The notes under the pieces are model-generated. The model was given only the letters and a program-made list of their open reading frames with translations, was not told where the DNA came from and did not search any database. Of a DNA stretch of 50,503 bases, positions 15,955 through 25,030 are shown in pieces; position 1 is the stretch's first letter, and each line of letters starts with the position of its first letter. Both the position numbers and the translations under genes were made by a program. The stretch is from Spirochaetales bacterium (GTDB taxonomy: Bacteria > Spirochaetota > Spirochaetia > SZUA-6 > JAFGRV01). The stretch covers positions 1 through 50,503 of the forward strand of contig JAFGKU010000113.1 in the NCBI GenBank assembly GCA_016928415.1, read 5' to 3'.

Positions 15955-17727
15955 ATGCCGCGGATAACCATTAATAACATCACCCGGGAAGTACCCGAAG
16001 GAATCACTGTTTTTGAAGCAGCCAGGGAAACCGGTATACGGGTCCCCTCGCTTTGCCGCATGGAATCGTTTCAGCCGACGGGAGCCTGCCGGGTTTGCGT
16101 CGTGGAGGTGGAAGGCGCAAAGAACCTGGTCGCCTCCTGTACAACACCCGTTTCCGAGGGGATGGTGATTAAAACAAACACGAAACGTGTCCGGGATGCG
16201 CGGCGGCTCGCCGTTGAATTGATTCTCTCCGAACACAATGGAAATTGCCAGACCTGCGACAGAAACAATACCTGCGAACTGCAGAGCCTGGCATTCGAGC
16301 TCGGAATCGACAATATAGGTTTTACCGGCGAACCTGCCTGCAGCCGGACGGACATGAGTACGGAAGCGCTTATACGCGACAATGCCAAGTGCATCAAGTG
16401 CCGCCGGTGCGTGGTCGCCTGCAATGAAATACAGACGGTGGGCGCGCTTTTCCCGCAATACCGCGGATTCAATACACTGATAGGCCCGGCTTTCAACTAT
16501 AATCTGGCCGATGTAACCTGCGTCCAGTGCGGGCAATGCGCGGCCGTATGCCCTGTCGGTGCCATTATCGAAGTGAGTCATATCGAACGGGTCTGGAGCG
16601 CGCTGGATGACCCGTCCAAGGTGGTTGTCGTGCAGACGGCCCCTGCCGTCCGCGCTTCATTGGGTGAGTGTTTTGATTACCCGCCGGGAACCCTGGTGAC
16701 GGGAAAAATGACGGCGGCATTGCGCCGCATGGGATTCCATCATGTTTTTGATACGAATTTCACGGCGGACCTTACCATCATAGAAGAGGGAATGGAATTG
16801 CTTACGCGCATTAAAAAGGCATTCGTGGAAAAACAGAAAGTGGCATTGCCGCAATTCACAAGCTGTTCGCCTGGCTGGATCAATTTCATGGAGGCGTTTT
16901 ATCCCGAATTTTTACCCAACCTCTCCACGTGTAAATCCCCCCAGCAGATGTTCGGCGCCGTTGCCAAAACCTATCTTTCCAAAAAATACGGCTGCAGGCC
17001 CGAGGATATGTATGTCGTCTCCGTCATGCCCTGTACGGCCAAGAAGTATGAGGCGGCAAGGCCTGAAATGAATTCGAGCGGAGTACGGGACGTTGACGCA
17101 GTTCTGACAACGCGCGAACTGGGAAAAATGATCAAGCAGGCGGGCATTGATTTCCCCTTGCTTCCCGACGAGGAAATGGATAAACCGCTTGGCGTGTCCA
17201 GCGGTGCGGCGGATATATTCGCCAATACGGGCGGCGTAATGGAGGCGGCTCTGAGAACCGCCTTCGAGGTGATTACCGGAAAAAAACTGCCGTTTAACCA
17301 GATGCATGTGGAGGCCATATCCGGCCTGGAAGGAATTAAAGAAACGGAATTGACCATCACCGGGACAAAGGAAGAATGGTCGTTCCTGGAGGGAGTAACG
17401 CTGAAACTGGTTGTTGCACATGGTCTGGGTAATGCCCGGAAGGTGGTGGATGCCGTCAAGTCAGGGGAGAAGGAATATCATTTTGTGGAAATAATGACCT
17501 GTCCCGGCGGCTGCATCGGCGGGGGAGGCCAGCCGCGCCCGACCACGGATGAAGTCAGGAAAAAGCGCATTGAGGCCATATACAGGGAAGACGAAGGAAA
17601 GGCCTTGCGGCAGTCGCACGACAATCCCAAAATCAAACAGCTTTACGGTGATTTTCTCGGATTCCCGCTGGGTGAATTGGCGCATAAACTGCTTCATACG
17701 CATTATACAGAGAAGGAAAGGATTTAG
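15955..17727 (+). CDS. [FeFe]-hydrogenase catalytic subunit HydA2
   Basis: 590 residues, collinear with HydA1: [2Fe-2S] (Cys34, 45, 48, 62), His-Cys [4Fe-4S] (His94, Cys98, 101, 107), two [4Fe-4S] clusters (CIKCRRCVVAC, CVQCGQCAAVC), H-cluster domain and a small-subunit-like tail ending LLHTHY. H-cluster motifs are TSCSPGW (302-308), MPCTAKKYE (358-366) and EIMTCPGGCIGGGGQP (512-527), closer to the usual consensus than HydA1. An extra Cys326 lies in LSTCKSP. It starts 3 bases after the fusion gene stop, so the two subunits are made together. Expected to exchange electrons with the NADH/NADPH module. Confidence 0.95.
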   Translation: MPRITINNITREVPEGITVFEAARETGIRVPSLCRMESFQPTGACRVCVVEVEGAKNLVASCTTPVSEGMVIKTNTKRVRDARRLAVELILSEHNGNCQTCDRNNTCELQSLAFELGIDNIGFTGEPACSRTDMSTEALIRDNAKCIKCRRCVVACNEIQTVGALFPQYRGFNTLIGPAFNYNLADVTCVQCGQCAAVCPVGAIIEVSHIERVWSALDDPSKVVVVQTAPAVRASLGECFDYPPGTLVTGKMTAALRRMGFHHVFDTNFTADLTIIEEGMELLTRIKKAFVEKQKVALPQFTSCSPGWINFMEAFYPEFLPNLSTCKSPQQMFGAVAKTYLSKKYGCRPEDMYVVSVMPCTAKKYEAARPEMNSSGVRDVDAVLTTRELGKMIKQAGIDFPLLPDEEMDKPLGVSSGAADIFANTGGVMEAALRTAFEVITGKKLPFNQMHVEAISGLEGIKETELTITGTKEEWSFLEGVTLKLVVAHGLGNARKVVDAVKSGEKEYHFVEIMTCPGGCIGGGGQPRPTTDEVRKKRIEAIYREDEGKALRQSHDNPKIKQLYGDFLGFPLGELAHKLLHTHYTEKERI

Positions 17728-17752
17728 CGGGAGAAATAGGAGGATAACCCAT

Positions 17753-18130
17753 ATGGCAAAGATATTAATAGTAGATGATGACCATGATTTTGTTGAAGCC
17801 ACCAAAAACATCCTGGAAAGCCGCGGACATTCAGTGGTCGCCGCCTTTGACGGTACTTCGGGCTACGGCCTGGCGGTAAAGGAACACCCGGACCTTATCT
17901 GCCTTGACGTGATGATGAAACACGACCGGGAAGGTTTCGAGATTGCCCGGAAGCTTCATGGTGACCAGGCAACGAATAAAATTCCCGTCATCATTATAAC
18001 CGGTGTAAGAAAGGAAAAAAACCTGCCGTTTGCCTTTGAACCGGACCCTGACTGGCTGCCGGTAAAAGCCGTACTCGAAAAGCCTGTAACGCCGTCTGAC
18101 CTTTTAGAGGCGGTTGATTCCGTTTTTTAA
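17753..18130 (+). CDS. Single-domain response regulator, end of hydrogenase operon 2
   Basis: 125 residues from ATG 17753, with AGGAGG upstream (17738-17743). Receiver only: acidic pair D8/D9, phospho-acceptor D52 (LICLDVMM), ITG segment and VLEKP. The stretch LPFAFEPDPDWLPVKAVLEKP-like between beta4 and alpha5 is shared with the operon 1 receiver, so the two are a dedicated pair. It lies 25 bases after HydA2 and is followed by a terminator. With no output domain it must act through a protein partner, perhaps as a phosphate sink or an allosteric regulator of the kinase or complex. Confidence 0.92.
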   Translation: MAKILIVDDDHDFVEATKNILESRGHSVVAAFDGTSGYGLAVKEHPDLICLDVMMKHDREGFEIARKLHGDQATNKIPVIIITGVRKEKNLPFAFEPDPDWLPVKAVLEKPVTPSDLLEAVDSVF

Positions 18131-18141
18131 AACATAGAAGA

Positions 18142-18168
18142 CAGACGGCTGTTGGGATCAGCCGTCTG
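18142..18168. terminator. Terminator between hydrogenase operon 2 and ahcY
   Basis: A perfect 10-bp stem CAGACGGCTG/CAGCCGTCTG with a 7-base loop between converging genes. Short T-rich stretches lie on both sides but there is no strong U-run, so it is probably bidirectional and only moderately efficient. Confidence 0.65.
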
Positions 18169-18187
18169 CTACCTGTTTGTTTAATTC

Positions 18188-19630
18188 TTAATACCTGTAG
18201 TAATCGGGTTTGAAAGGCCCTTCCACTTTTACATTGATGTATTCGGCCTGCTTCTGCGTGAGCTTGGTCAGCTTTACACCGAGTTTGCCCAGGTGCAGCC
18301 TGGCCACTTCCTCGTCCAGTATCTTGGGCAAGGTGTAAACCTTGCGCTCCAGTTTGTCATTGGTCGCCAGCTCGATCTGGGCCAGTGACTGGTTGGTAAA
18401 GCTGTTGCTCATTACGAAGCTGGGATGGCCCGTGGCACAGCCCAGGTTCACGAGCCTTCCTTCGGCCAATACAATAATGCTCCGGCCCGATTTCAGGGTC
18501 CATTTATCAACCTGCGGTTTGATCGTGGTTTTTTTGCATACAGAACTTGTTTCCAGGTACCGCATGTCAATTTCACTGTCAAAATGCCCGATGTTGCAGA
18601 TGATGGCACCCTCTTTCATCTGTTCCATATGGGCGCCCGTTATGACATCCAGGTTCCCGGTGGCCGTGACAAATATATCCCCCAGGGATGCCGCATCGTC
18701 CATCGTGGTTACTTCGTATCCTTCCATGACCGCCTGTAAGGCGCATATGGGATCAATTTCTGTAATCATGACCCTTGCGCCGAAGCCGCGCATGGATTGA
18801 ACGCAACCTTTTCCCACATCGCCGTAACCGCATACGACCACGATTTTTCCGGCCATCATGATATCCGTCGCCCGCTTGATACCGTCCGCCAGGGATTCCC
18901 GGCAGCCGTAGAGATTGTCAAATTTTGATTTGGTCACCGAATCGTTAACGTTGATCGCGGGGAAAAGAAGTTCCTTTTTCTCTTCCATATGGTAGAGCCT
19001 GTGGACACCGGTTGTGGTTTCCTCCGAAACGCCGCGAATTTTTTCGGCGATTTTGCCCCACTTGCCCGGATTCCTTTTTACGCTTTCCGCAAGACGGTCC
19101 AGAATAATCCGGACTTCCTTGTTGTCGGTCTGCTGGTTCAGGAACGACGGATCCTTTTCCGCCTTTACTCCCCAATGGACAAACAGGGTGGCGTCACCGC
19201 CGTCATCCACGATCATGTTCGGACCTGACCCGTCCGGCCACGTGAGTGCCTGCTCCGTGCACCACCAGTAATCGGTAAGGGTTTCTCCCTTCCATGCGAA
19301 AACGGAGGCACTGCCCGCCTGCGCGATGGCGGCCGCGGCATGGTCCTGGGTGGAAAAAATGTTGCATGAGGCCCACCGGATGTCCGCACCCAGTTCCCTG
19401 AGTGTTTCAATCAGGACGGCGGTCTGGATCGTCATGTGAAGACTTCCCATCACCTTCTGGCCTTTTAACGGCTTTTGCGGCCCGTATTTTTTCCGGATAG
19501 CCATTAATCCCGGCATCTCGTCCTCGGCAAGATCAATTTCCTTACGGCCCCATTCGGCAAGCGACATATCCGCCACTTTATATTTCATGGAATTTTCCGT
19601 CTCCATGTAAATGATTTGTTTTTCGCTCAT
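18188..19630 (-). CDS. ahcY: Adenosylhomocysteinase
   Basis: 480 residues, normal for the family. Converts S-adenosylhomocysteine and water to adenosine and homocysteine in the cytosol, removing the product inhibitor of methyltransferases. Recognisable are the substrate region [30 protein letters not shown], the NAD+ site [12 protein letters not shown], and the C-terminus [18 protein letters not shown] lies 7-8 bases before the ATG. Its start overlaps the stop of the upstream ArsR-methyltransferase gene by 4 bases (ATGA), so the two form one transcription unit. Confidence 0.97.
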   Translation of the reverse strand: MSEKQIIYMETENSMKYKVADMSLAEWGRKEIDLAEDEMPGLMAIRKKYGPQKPLKGQKVMGSLHMTIQTAVLIETLRELGADIRWASCNIFSTQDHAAAAIAQAGSASVFAWKGETLTDYWWCTEQALTWPDGSGPNMIVDDGGDATLFVHWGVKAEKDPSFLNQQTDNKEVRIILDRLAESVKRNPGKWGKIAEKIRGVSEETTTGVHRLYHMEEKKELLFPAINVNDSVTKSKFDNLYGCRESLADGIKRATDIMMAGKIVVVCGYGDVGKGCVQSMRGFGARVMITEIDPICALQAVMEGYEVTTMDDAASLGDIFVTATGNLDVITGAHMEQMKEGAIICNIGHFDSEIDMRYLETSSVCKKTTIKPQVDKWTLKSGRSIIVLAEGRLVNLGCATGHPSFVMSNSFTNQSLAQIELATNDKLERKVYTLPKILDEEVARLHLGKLGVKLTKLTQKQAEYINVKVEGPFKPDYYRY

Positions 19631-20568
19631 TGTTTTATCTCCTTTTTATCGTTTATATTTCTCAAGGCGTAAAATAAATTTATTTTCAATCCGCCTGAAG
19701 CGGCAAACTGGACTGTTTCCTTGACCTTGAACCCGTTTTTTTCGAGCCAATACGTCAACGTTTTTTTGTCAAACCCGAGCCAGTGGTGATTGAACCGGGT
19801 TCTCATGATTTCATTTTTATGGTTATTCAAGTCAACGCAGATGAGAAATCCACCCTGCCTGACAACCCGGGCTGACTCCAGGATGGCCTGAACGGGTGTG
19901 GGAAGGTAATGAAGGACCATGTTGAATAATACCCCATCCACTTCTTCATTCCCGATCGGTAGATGTTCAATTTCCCCCAGCCGCAACTCAATATTATTGT
20001 CCTGCCGGCTGAGATTTTTACGGGCAGCTTCCAGCATGCCGGGTGACTTGTCCACTCCGATGGCGTAGGCAAATTTATCCTTGAGCCGCATTAACAGGTT
20101 TCCGTTACCGCAACCCAGGTCGGCTATCTTTGATCCTTTCTTTAGCCTGCTGGATATTTCAACTGAAATATCGAGGTCTCCAAATATCTCCCGTTTCAAG
20201 ATATCCCAGTCGGATGCGTGGGAGTCGAAATACCTTGTTTTTTGCCTGTACAGTTCATTTAGTTTATTCTTTAAAAGAGTATAATCGCTTTTCAATTCTT
20301 CATCCGTTTCCATACAATCCTTCAGGTTATCAGGAATCGACTGATTGTTTTCCGGTTTAACCGCCGTATAGAATATCCATAATCCGTCTCTTCTTGATGT
20401 CAGAAGTCCGCTGTCGGTAAGAATCTTCAGATGGCGTGAAATCCGCGACTGGCCCATTTCCATCAATCCCACTATTTCATTCACGGATAATTCATGGTGA
20501 AGAAGCAGGTAATAGAGACGAAGCCGGGTACCGTCGGCCAATGCTTTGAAAACTGTTAATACCTTCAT
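19627..20568 (-). CDS. ArsR-family regulator fused to a SAM-methyltransferase domain (SahR-like)
   Basis: 313 residues. Residues 1-75 form an ArsR-type winged helix ([33 protein letters not shown]). After a linker, 120-300 form a class I methyltransferase fold with the SAM/SAH motif [20 protein letters not shown] and an [10 protein letters not shown] segment. SahR, described in Proteobacteria, has this domain order, senses SAH and represses ahcY and methionine-cycle genes. Translational overlap with ahcY and an inverted repeat just downstream of the promoter support the same role here. It may be purely a sensor without methyltransferase activity. Confidence 0.85.
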   Translation of the reverse strand: MKVLTVFKALADGTRLRLYYLLLHHELSVNEIVGLMEMGQSRISRHLKILTDSGLLTSRRDGLWIFYTAVKPENNQSIPDNLKDCMETDEELKSDYTLLKNKLNELYRQKTRYFDSHASDWDILKREIFGDLDISVEISSRLKKGSKIADLGCGNGNLLMRLKDKFAYAIGVDKSPGMLEAARKNLSRQDNNIELRLGEIEHLPIGNEEVDGVLFNMVLHYLPTPVQAILESARVVRQGGFLICVDLNNHKNEIMRTRFNHHWLGFDKKTLTYWLEKNGFKVKETVQFAASGGLKINLFYALRNINDKKEIKQ

Positions 20569-20574
20569 AATACA

Positions 20575-20594
20575 ATATCAATATATCTTGATAT
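20575..20594. promoter_or_regulatory. Operator-like inverted repeat before the SahR-like gene
   Basis: ATATCAA, six bases, TTGATAT: a perfect 7-bp inverted repeat lying at about +1 to +20 of the predicted transcript, six bases before the start codon. It fits an ArsR-type dimer site. As I recall, SahR sites are of the ATATCAA/TTGATAT type, but I cannot check this. Confidence 0.7.
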
Positions 20595-20599
20595 AGTAA

Positions 20600-20628
20600 A
20601 ATATATGGTATAATTTCAGAGAAGTCAA
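20600..20628 (-). promoter_or_regulatory. Promoter of the sahR-like/ahcY operon
   Basis: TTGACT, 17 bases, TATATT on the minus strand. The start point lies at the edge of the inverted repeat at 20575-20594. The leader is about 25 bases and has no Shine-Dalgarno. Confidence 0.7.
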
Positions 20629-20640
20629 GCCTTTTTTTGC

Positions 20641-20669
20641 TTGATCTTTTAAATAACCTTAATTAATAT
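20641..20669 (+). promoter_or_regulatory. Promoter candidate for the orphan gene at 20680
   Basis: TTGATC, 17 bases, TAATAT. The -10 ends 10 bases before the ATG, leaving a leader of only a few bases. Confidence 0.45.
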
Positions 20670-20679
20670 ATAGGTCAGC

Positions 20680-21588
20680 ATGAATGTGGTTATAGACCCT
20701 TTCAAGAATGATCATCAATACATCCCACTCACGATTAATCATACACTGACGGCACCGTGTTATCATGAGGGCAAATTATACCATGGCTATCAGAAAATTC
20801 AGAAAAACGCCGGTCCGCACCAGGCGGCCACGGATGAAGATGAAATTGGCATTGCCTTTTCGGACGCGGAAACGCTTAACCTGTTTGAATATATTCCTCT
20901 GAATATGCAATTCCCCATCCAAAGCACGGGAGATACTCCCTTAAAAAGGAATTTTTCCTTTGCCCGGACCATTCGTAACCTGATTGTCTATTCCCTGATA
21001 AATCCGTATCCTGATACGACGCAACCGGTGAAAAACAATCATATCTATTTTTTTGATACGATGAAAAGCGACTGGTTTAAAGTCAGGTTTCATGATGACG
21101 GCAGTACGGTGGAAAGAGTGGAGCAGGTTGACCCGCAGGGTGTTTCAAAATCAAACGGTCATCCCGGGGAGGCGGTTTCCTTTTTTCAGGACCCCCGGCA
21201 ATACTGGTTTGTTAAAATTGACCATACCGCGTTCAGGTTAAAAAAACTCAAATCATATATCTCCATACAGGATTCACCTTCCGTCATGTCGCCCGTAAAA
21301 TTCACGGTAACATCCAGTGATACCGGCACCATCAAGTTAACGCATCAGGATCCGGAGGATACCGTTTTTTCGGGTTATACCTATGAAATTAAGAATATAA
21401 ACAAGTATCTTCGGGAAAATGATCTGCGATTCAACCATAATAAGATTTCATTCAGCCAGGAATCCGCTTCGTTATTATCCCTCCCGGACAGAAACTTATT
21501 ATTCCTGAATCTTATCGGTAACGCGTGGATCGAGGAACATGAAACCAATGAGATAATGTCATACCTTTTTTATTTTAATTTACCCTGA
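20680..21588 (+). CDS. Protein of unknown function (302 aa)
   Basis: 302 residues, no signal peptide, no membrane segment and no family I recognise. It is rich in aromatic residues and Asp/His/Asn, with many short beta-prone stretches (HIYFFDTMKSDWFKVRF, YWFVKIDHTAFRL), so a soluble beta-rich fold is plausible. It stands alone, divergent from the sahR-like gene and followed by a repeat element. The very short predicted leader and the absence of a clear Shine-Dalgarno make the start slightly uncertain; no better start is near. Base composition resembles its neighbours. Confidence 0.7.
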   Translation: MNVVIDPFKNDHQYIPLTINHTLTAPCYHEGKLYHGYQKIQKNAGPHQAATDEDEIGIAFSDAETLNLFEYIPLNMQFPIQSTGDTPLKRNFSFARTIRNLIVYSLINPYPDTTQPVKNNHIYFFDTMKSDWFKVRFHDDGSTVERVEQVDPQGVSKSNGHPGEAVSFFQDPRQYWFVKIDHTAFRLKKLKSYISIQDSPSVMSPVKFTVTSSDTGTIKLTHQDPEDTVFSGYTYEIKNINKYLRENDLRFNHNKISFSQESASLLSLPDRNLLFLNLIGNAWIEEHETNEIMSYLFYFNLP

Positions 21589-21600
21589 CGCCGGAAAATT

Positions 21601-21720
21601 ATTAAAGGCACCTCTAAAAACCACCTTTTTGGAGCCGTCTGCCGAATCAAAACCCTCAAAAAATCGAGGTTTTTAGAGGTTGCCCAGAATAAATCCAAAG
21701 TTTTTAGAGGTGCCCTTAAT
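21601..21720. repeat. 120-bp inverted-repeat element (GGCACCTCTAAAAA type)
   Basis: The ends ATTAAAGGCACCTCTAAAAAC (split here as ATTAAAGG and CACCTCTAAAAAC) and their near-exact reverse complement at 21700-21720 differ at one base. Inside lies a third, direct copy of TTTTTAGAGGT (21670-21680). There is no ORF. The right end overlaps the stop codon of the ptsN-like gene (21716-21718). It looks like a small non-autonomous repeat (MITE- or REP-like) or a long weak terminator between converging genes. Copies elsewhere in the genome would settle this. Confidence 0.7.
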
Positions 21721-22165
21721 CCATTTTAATGATATTGAGTATTTCCCTGGCGGATTTTGCCTGTATGACCATCCGGCAAAAAGCTTCGGATTTTGTTATA
21801 CTCGCTATTTCCGCCAACGCTTCAATATGGGGACCGGACTGACTCGGTGCCGCCAGCAGAAGGAAAAAAAGCCTTGACGGCTGGCCGTCAAGCGCCTCGT
21901 AGTCAATACCTTCCGGTGCAACCCCGATTGCCATGGTCAGGGTGTCTACCTCGGATGTTTTGGCATGGGGTACGGCGATTCCGTTTGCAAGGCCGGTACT
22001 GCCCAGGGTTTCCCTTTTGTAAACCGCATCATACACGTTTTCCGTGTTGGCTATTTTCCCGGCATCTTTTAAAATCTGAATTAATTCCCTTATGACCTCA
22101 AGTTTAGATTTCGAAACAAGAGGTGTTTTTATGATATTTTCCTGGATAATATCGATTAAAGCCAT
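21716..22165 (-). CDS. ptsN: PTS EIIA protein of the fructose/PtsN type
   Basis: 149 residues. Start set at ATG 22165 with AAAGGA eight bases upstream; upstream in-frame ATG 22201 lies in repeat DNA. A single EIIA domain with the phosphorylatable His67 in NGIAVPHAKT, the RETLGSTGLANG loop and FFLLLAAP. Stand-alone EIIA of this kind often regulates rather than transports (EIIA-Ntr), or partners a sugar EIIBC; no other PTS gene is in the window. The stop codon lies inside a repeat element, and the 5' region holds tandem copies of its own translation start. It lies downstream of the V-ATPase/usp operon but 290 bases away. Confidence 0.9.
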   Translation of the reverse strand: MALIDIIQENIIKTPLVSKSKLEVIRELIQILKDAGKIANTENVYDAVYKRETLGSTGLANGIAVPHAKTSEVDTLTMAIGVAPEGIDYEALDGQPSRLFFLLLAAPSQSGPHIEALAEIASITKSEAFCRMVIQAKSAREILNIIKMD

Positions 22166-22320
22166 TTTATGATCCTTTCTAAACCAATTAATACTATTCA
22201 AAGATCCCTATATAAACCAATTAAAACCATTCAATGATCCCTATATAAACCAATTAAAACTATTCAATGATCTATTTATAAGTCAATGAAAGCCATTTCA
22301 TGATCCATTCCTTGATCCAT
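22163..22320. repeat. 33-bp tandem repeats derived from the ptsN start region
   Basis: GATC marks recur at 22171, 22203, 22236, 22269 and 22302 (spacing 32, 33, 33, 33), plus a partial copy at 22314. Read on the minus strand each unit is a decayed GGATCAT..ATGG.TTTAAT block, and the last is the true ptsN ribosome site and start. Two units keep ATG: at 22296 (MAFIDL then stop, against MALIDI in PtsN) and at 22230 (MVLIGLYRDL then stop). It is not CRISPR, as there are no unique spacers. Confidence 0.85.
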
Positions 22321-22452
22321 TCTGGGTCAATGAATGATAGTTTAATGAGAATTGAGGGTATGTCAAGCACCCCTATTCCCGATTCCGTGAATCCTGAGAA
22401 TTCAACCGGCATTCACGGCATTAAATACATCGAAAACCTAAGGCATGCCTTT

Positions 22453-22941
22453 CTATGTCAACGCATCATAGGCTGCCCATACCTTTTCTTCATCTTTTAC
22501 CATAACGACGGAACAGGGCGCGTTTCTCATGGCGCGTTCCGCCTCATTATAGAATTCGTCCCTCCGGCTCCGGATAAACGAAATTTCCCCGATAACCAGC
22601 AGGTCGATGCTGTTTTCCGTGATATATTTTTTCAACTCGGCGTGAACGGTTCCGTGTGTACTCATCGTTTCGCAGGAGATTCCTTTTTTTCTGGCCAGTT
22701 CCTTGACATGGTTTAAATATCTGTTGGCATCCGCCTCGATATCCCTCCTGTATTCCTCTTCCTCTTCCTTCAGGAAAATATGGACTTTGACAAGATCATT
22801 CAAGGCCCGTGTGTTTATGATGTAGGCGACATGCAATTCCGCTCCGATTGTTTTACAAAGGCAAACGGCATACTGCGCGGCGGTTATTGACTGTTCCGTA
22901 CCGTCTATATAGACAAGAATTTTTTTAATTATTCCTTTCAT
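22453..22941 (-). CDS. Universal stress protein (UspA family)
   Basis: 162 residues with the Usp fold: KKILVYIDGTEQSITAAQYAVCLCKTIG at the N-end, a long acidic/basic middle helix (LKEEEEEYRRDIEADANRYL), then LLVIGEISFIRSRR and APCSVVMVKD. The ATP-type GxxGx9G(S/T) motif is not intact, so nucleotide binding is doubtful. SD AGGGAG precedes the ATG. It starts 24 bases after the V-ATPase subunit D stop on the same strand and is therefore the probable last gene of that operon. Family sure, role unknown. Confidence 0.88.
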   Translation of the reverse strand: MKGIIKKILVYIDGTEQSITAAQYAVCLCKTIGAELHVAYIINTRALNDLVKVHIFLKEEEEEYRRDIEADANRYLNHVKELARKKGISCETMSTHGTVHAELKKYITENSIDLLVIGEISFIRSRRDEFYNEAERAMRNAPCSVVMVKDEEKVWAAYDALT

Positions 22942-22965
22942 GGTTCCTATCTCCCTCTCTAATTT

Positions 22966-23601
22966 TTATGCTTTTTCTCTTTTCGATTCAAGCCGTTTTT
23001 TCACCATTTTCATGAGAATGAACATATCCCTTTCATTCTCTTCAAGCCGCGCCTGTATAAATTTTACGAATTCAGTCAATTCGGGTATGGCTATTTTTTC
23101 GAGTGCGTTTACCTTCCGGATCGTTTTATGTACCTCGGTGGCCAGCCTTATGATGGATATTTTCAATTCGGCAAACCTGCCAAGAATTTTTAACGCATCT
23201 TTAAAGGATTTCAAGGCGACGTCAATCCAGAAATTCGTACCCGTAGGGCTGTAATAGGGCGGGAATTCATTGAATGTCGTATCGACAATGGGAAGCGAAA
23301 CCCCCATGACCCGCCTGTCCTTTATGACAATATCCGTTGTTACATTGACGGCACTGGATATGTTGACAACGGTCAGTTTACCCATTTTCAGAACGGATTC
23401 CTCGAATGACCTGTAGGCATTGGCCAGGGCGTCATTGATTCTATCCTGAAGCTCCACCGTCTGGTCTATGAGCTTGAGCAGTTCAATGACCAGGATGTTT
23501 CTTTTCTGGTCCAGCAATTCGTGTCCTAGTTTGGCAAATTTCAATTCCTGCTTGAGTTTGATGAGATTCGTTTTTGTCGGCGCCACGTTTTTTGAAGCCA
23601 T
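22966..23601 (-). CDS. atpD: V-type ATP synthase subunit D
   Basis: 211 residues. Central rotor stalk of the V/A-type ATPase. The N-terminal VAPTKTNLIKLKQELKFAKLGHELLDQKR and C-terminal RKVNALEKIAIPELTEFVKFIQARLEENERD helices are diagnostic; together they form the antiparallel coiled coil inside the A3B3 head. It begins 4 bases after the subunit B stop. It is the last ATPase gene of the operon, followed by usp. Confidence 0.95.
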   Translation of the reverse strand: MASKNVAPTKTNLIKLKQELKFAKLGHELLDQKRNILVIELLKLIDQTVELQDRINDALANAYRSFEESVLKMGKLTVVNISSAVNVTTDIVIKDRRVMGVSLPIVDTTFNEFPPYYSPTGTNFWIDVALKSFKDALKILGRFAELKISIIRLATEVHKTIRKVNALEKIAIPELTEFVKFIQARLEENERDMFILMKMVKKRLESKREKA

Positions 23602-23605
23602 TGCT

Positions 23606-25030
23606 TTAGATCCTGTTCCGGCCGTAATATTTTTCCAGCTCTTCGTCCGTGACCCTGTGCAGTTCCTCCGGAGGAAGGAGGCTTAACATTTCCCAGCCTA
23701 AATCCAGTGTCTGTTCTATGGTCCGGTCCTCGTTCTGGCCCTGGGTTACGAATTTTCGTTCAAAAGCATCACCAAATTCAAGGTACTGGTGGTCAAGGGG
23801 CGTGAGTTCTTCCTCGCCGATAACGGATGCGAGATTTCGTACATCCTTGACGTAGCTGTAGGCGGCAAAAAGCTGGCTGGCCAGGTGAGGATGATCTTCG
23901 CGGGTCATGCCTTCCCCGATGCCGTCTTTCATGAGACGGGAGAGAGAGGGCAGGCCGGCCACGGGCGGATAAATGCTCCTGGCAAACATCTCCCGTTCAA
24001 ATACGATCTGTCCTTCCGTTATGTAACCGGATAAATCCGGTATCGGGTGGGAGATATCATCATTGGGCATGGTAAGGATCGGTATCTGCGTGATGGACCC
24101 CGAGAAACCTTTCAGCATACCGGACCGTTCATATAATTCGGCCAGGTCTGAATAGAGATAGCCGGGGTATCCTTTTCTTGAAGGTATTTCACCCCTTATC
24201 GTGGATATTTCACGCAGGGATTCACAGTAATTCGACATATCCGTTAAAATAACAAGAACATGCATGTCATGTTCAAAGGCCAGATGTTCGGCCAGGGTAA
24301 GGGCCGTTCTCGGCGTAATGATCCTTTCAATGGAAGGGTCGTCGGCCAATGAAAGGAAGAGGGCGACATTGGAAAGAACGCCCGACTCTTCGAAAGAACG
24401 GATGAAAAACCGGGCCACATCATTTTTAACACCCATGGCAGCGAACACGACCGCAAAATTCGTTTTCGCACCCTTTATCTTCGCCTGCCGCGCAATCTGG
24501 GCGGCCAGTTCATTATGGGGAAGGCCGTTCCCGGAAAAAATGGGCAGTTTCTGGCCGCGGATCAGGGTGTTCATACCGTCGATGGCGGATATACCGGTTT
24601 GTATAAAATCCTTGGGATAAGCCCTTGCGGTCGGGTTTATGGGTTTCCCGTTCACGTCGATTTCCGCCTCGCTGTCGGGCTCCGGCCCGCCGTCGACCGG
24701 CTGGCCCAGTCCATTGAAAATTCGTCCCAGCATGTCACGGGTTACCCCGATTTTCAGGGACTCGCCCATGAACCTGACCCGTGTGTCGGGCATTGTCATG
24801 CCGCTTGTACCCTCAAAAATCTGGGCAACGACAATTTCTTCGGATGTGTCAAGAACCATGCCCAGGCGGGGCTTGCCCTGCCTGTCGATGCATTCAATCA
24901 GTTCCCTGTACCCAATGGGATGCGTGTGTTTTATAAAAATGAGGGGGCCGTCTATTTTATTGACGCCGATATATTCGCGTCCCGTCAACAGCTTCTTTTC
25001 AGCCCTGTAAACCTTTGAATCACTAGGCAT
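23606..25030 (-). CDS. atpB: V-type ATP synthase subunit B
   Basis: 474 residues from ATG 25030, overlapping the subunit A stop by 8 bases; longer upstream frames only run into the A gene. Non-catalytic nucleotide-binding subunit of the A3B3 head. Seen: [38 protein letters not shown] (which lacks a true Walker A Lys, as expected for B), [37 protein letters not shown] [20 protein letters not shown], and [20 protein letters not shown]. Length normal. Confidence 0.96.
   Translation of the reverse strand: MPSDSKVYRAEKKLLTGREYIGVNKIDGPLIFIKHTHPIGYRELIECIDRQGKPRLGMVLDTSEEIVVAQIFEGTSGMTMPDTRVRFMGESLKIGVTRDMLGRIFNGLGQPVDGGPEPDSEAEIDVNGKPINPTARAYPKDFIQTGISAIDGMNTLIRGQKLPIFSGNGLPHNELAAQIARQAKIKGAKTNFAVVFAAMGVKNDVARFFIRSFEESGVLSNVALFLSLADDPSIERIITPRTALTLAEHLAFEHDMHVLVILTDMSNYCESLREISTIRGEIPSRKGYPGYLYSDLAELYERSGMLKGFSGSITQIPILTMPNDDISHPIPDLSGYITEGQIVFEREMFARSIYPPVAGLPSLSRLMKDGIGEGMTREDHPHLASQLFAAYSYVKDVRNLASVIGEEELTPLDHQYLEFGDAFERKFVTQGQNEDRTIEQTLDLGWEMLSLLPPEELHRVTDEELEKYYGRNRI

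Noticed and set aside
22163..22320. CRISPR-like regular repeat spacing
   Set aside because: The 33-bp units are contiguous with no unique spacers, no cas genes are nearby, and the units match the ptsN start region.
22380..22425. Terminator between usp and ptsN
   Set aside because: CCGTGAAT and ATTCACGG can pair around an 18-base loop, but no T-run follows on the minus strand.
24300..24800. Long frames on the opposite strand of the V-ATPase and hydrogenase genes
   Set aside because: They mirror strongly conserved genes, contain no domains and have no ribosome sites.
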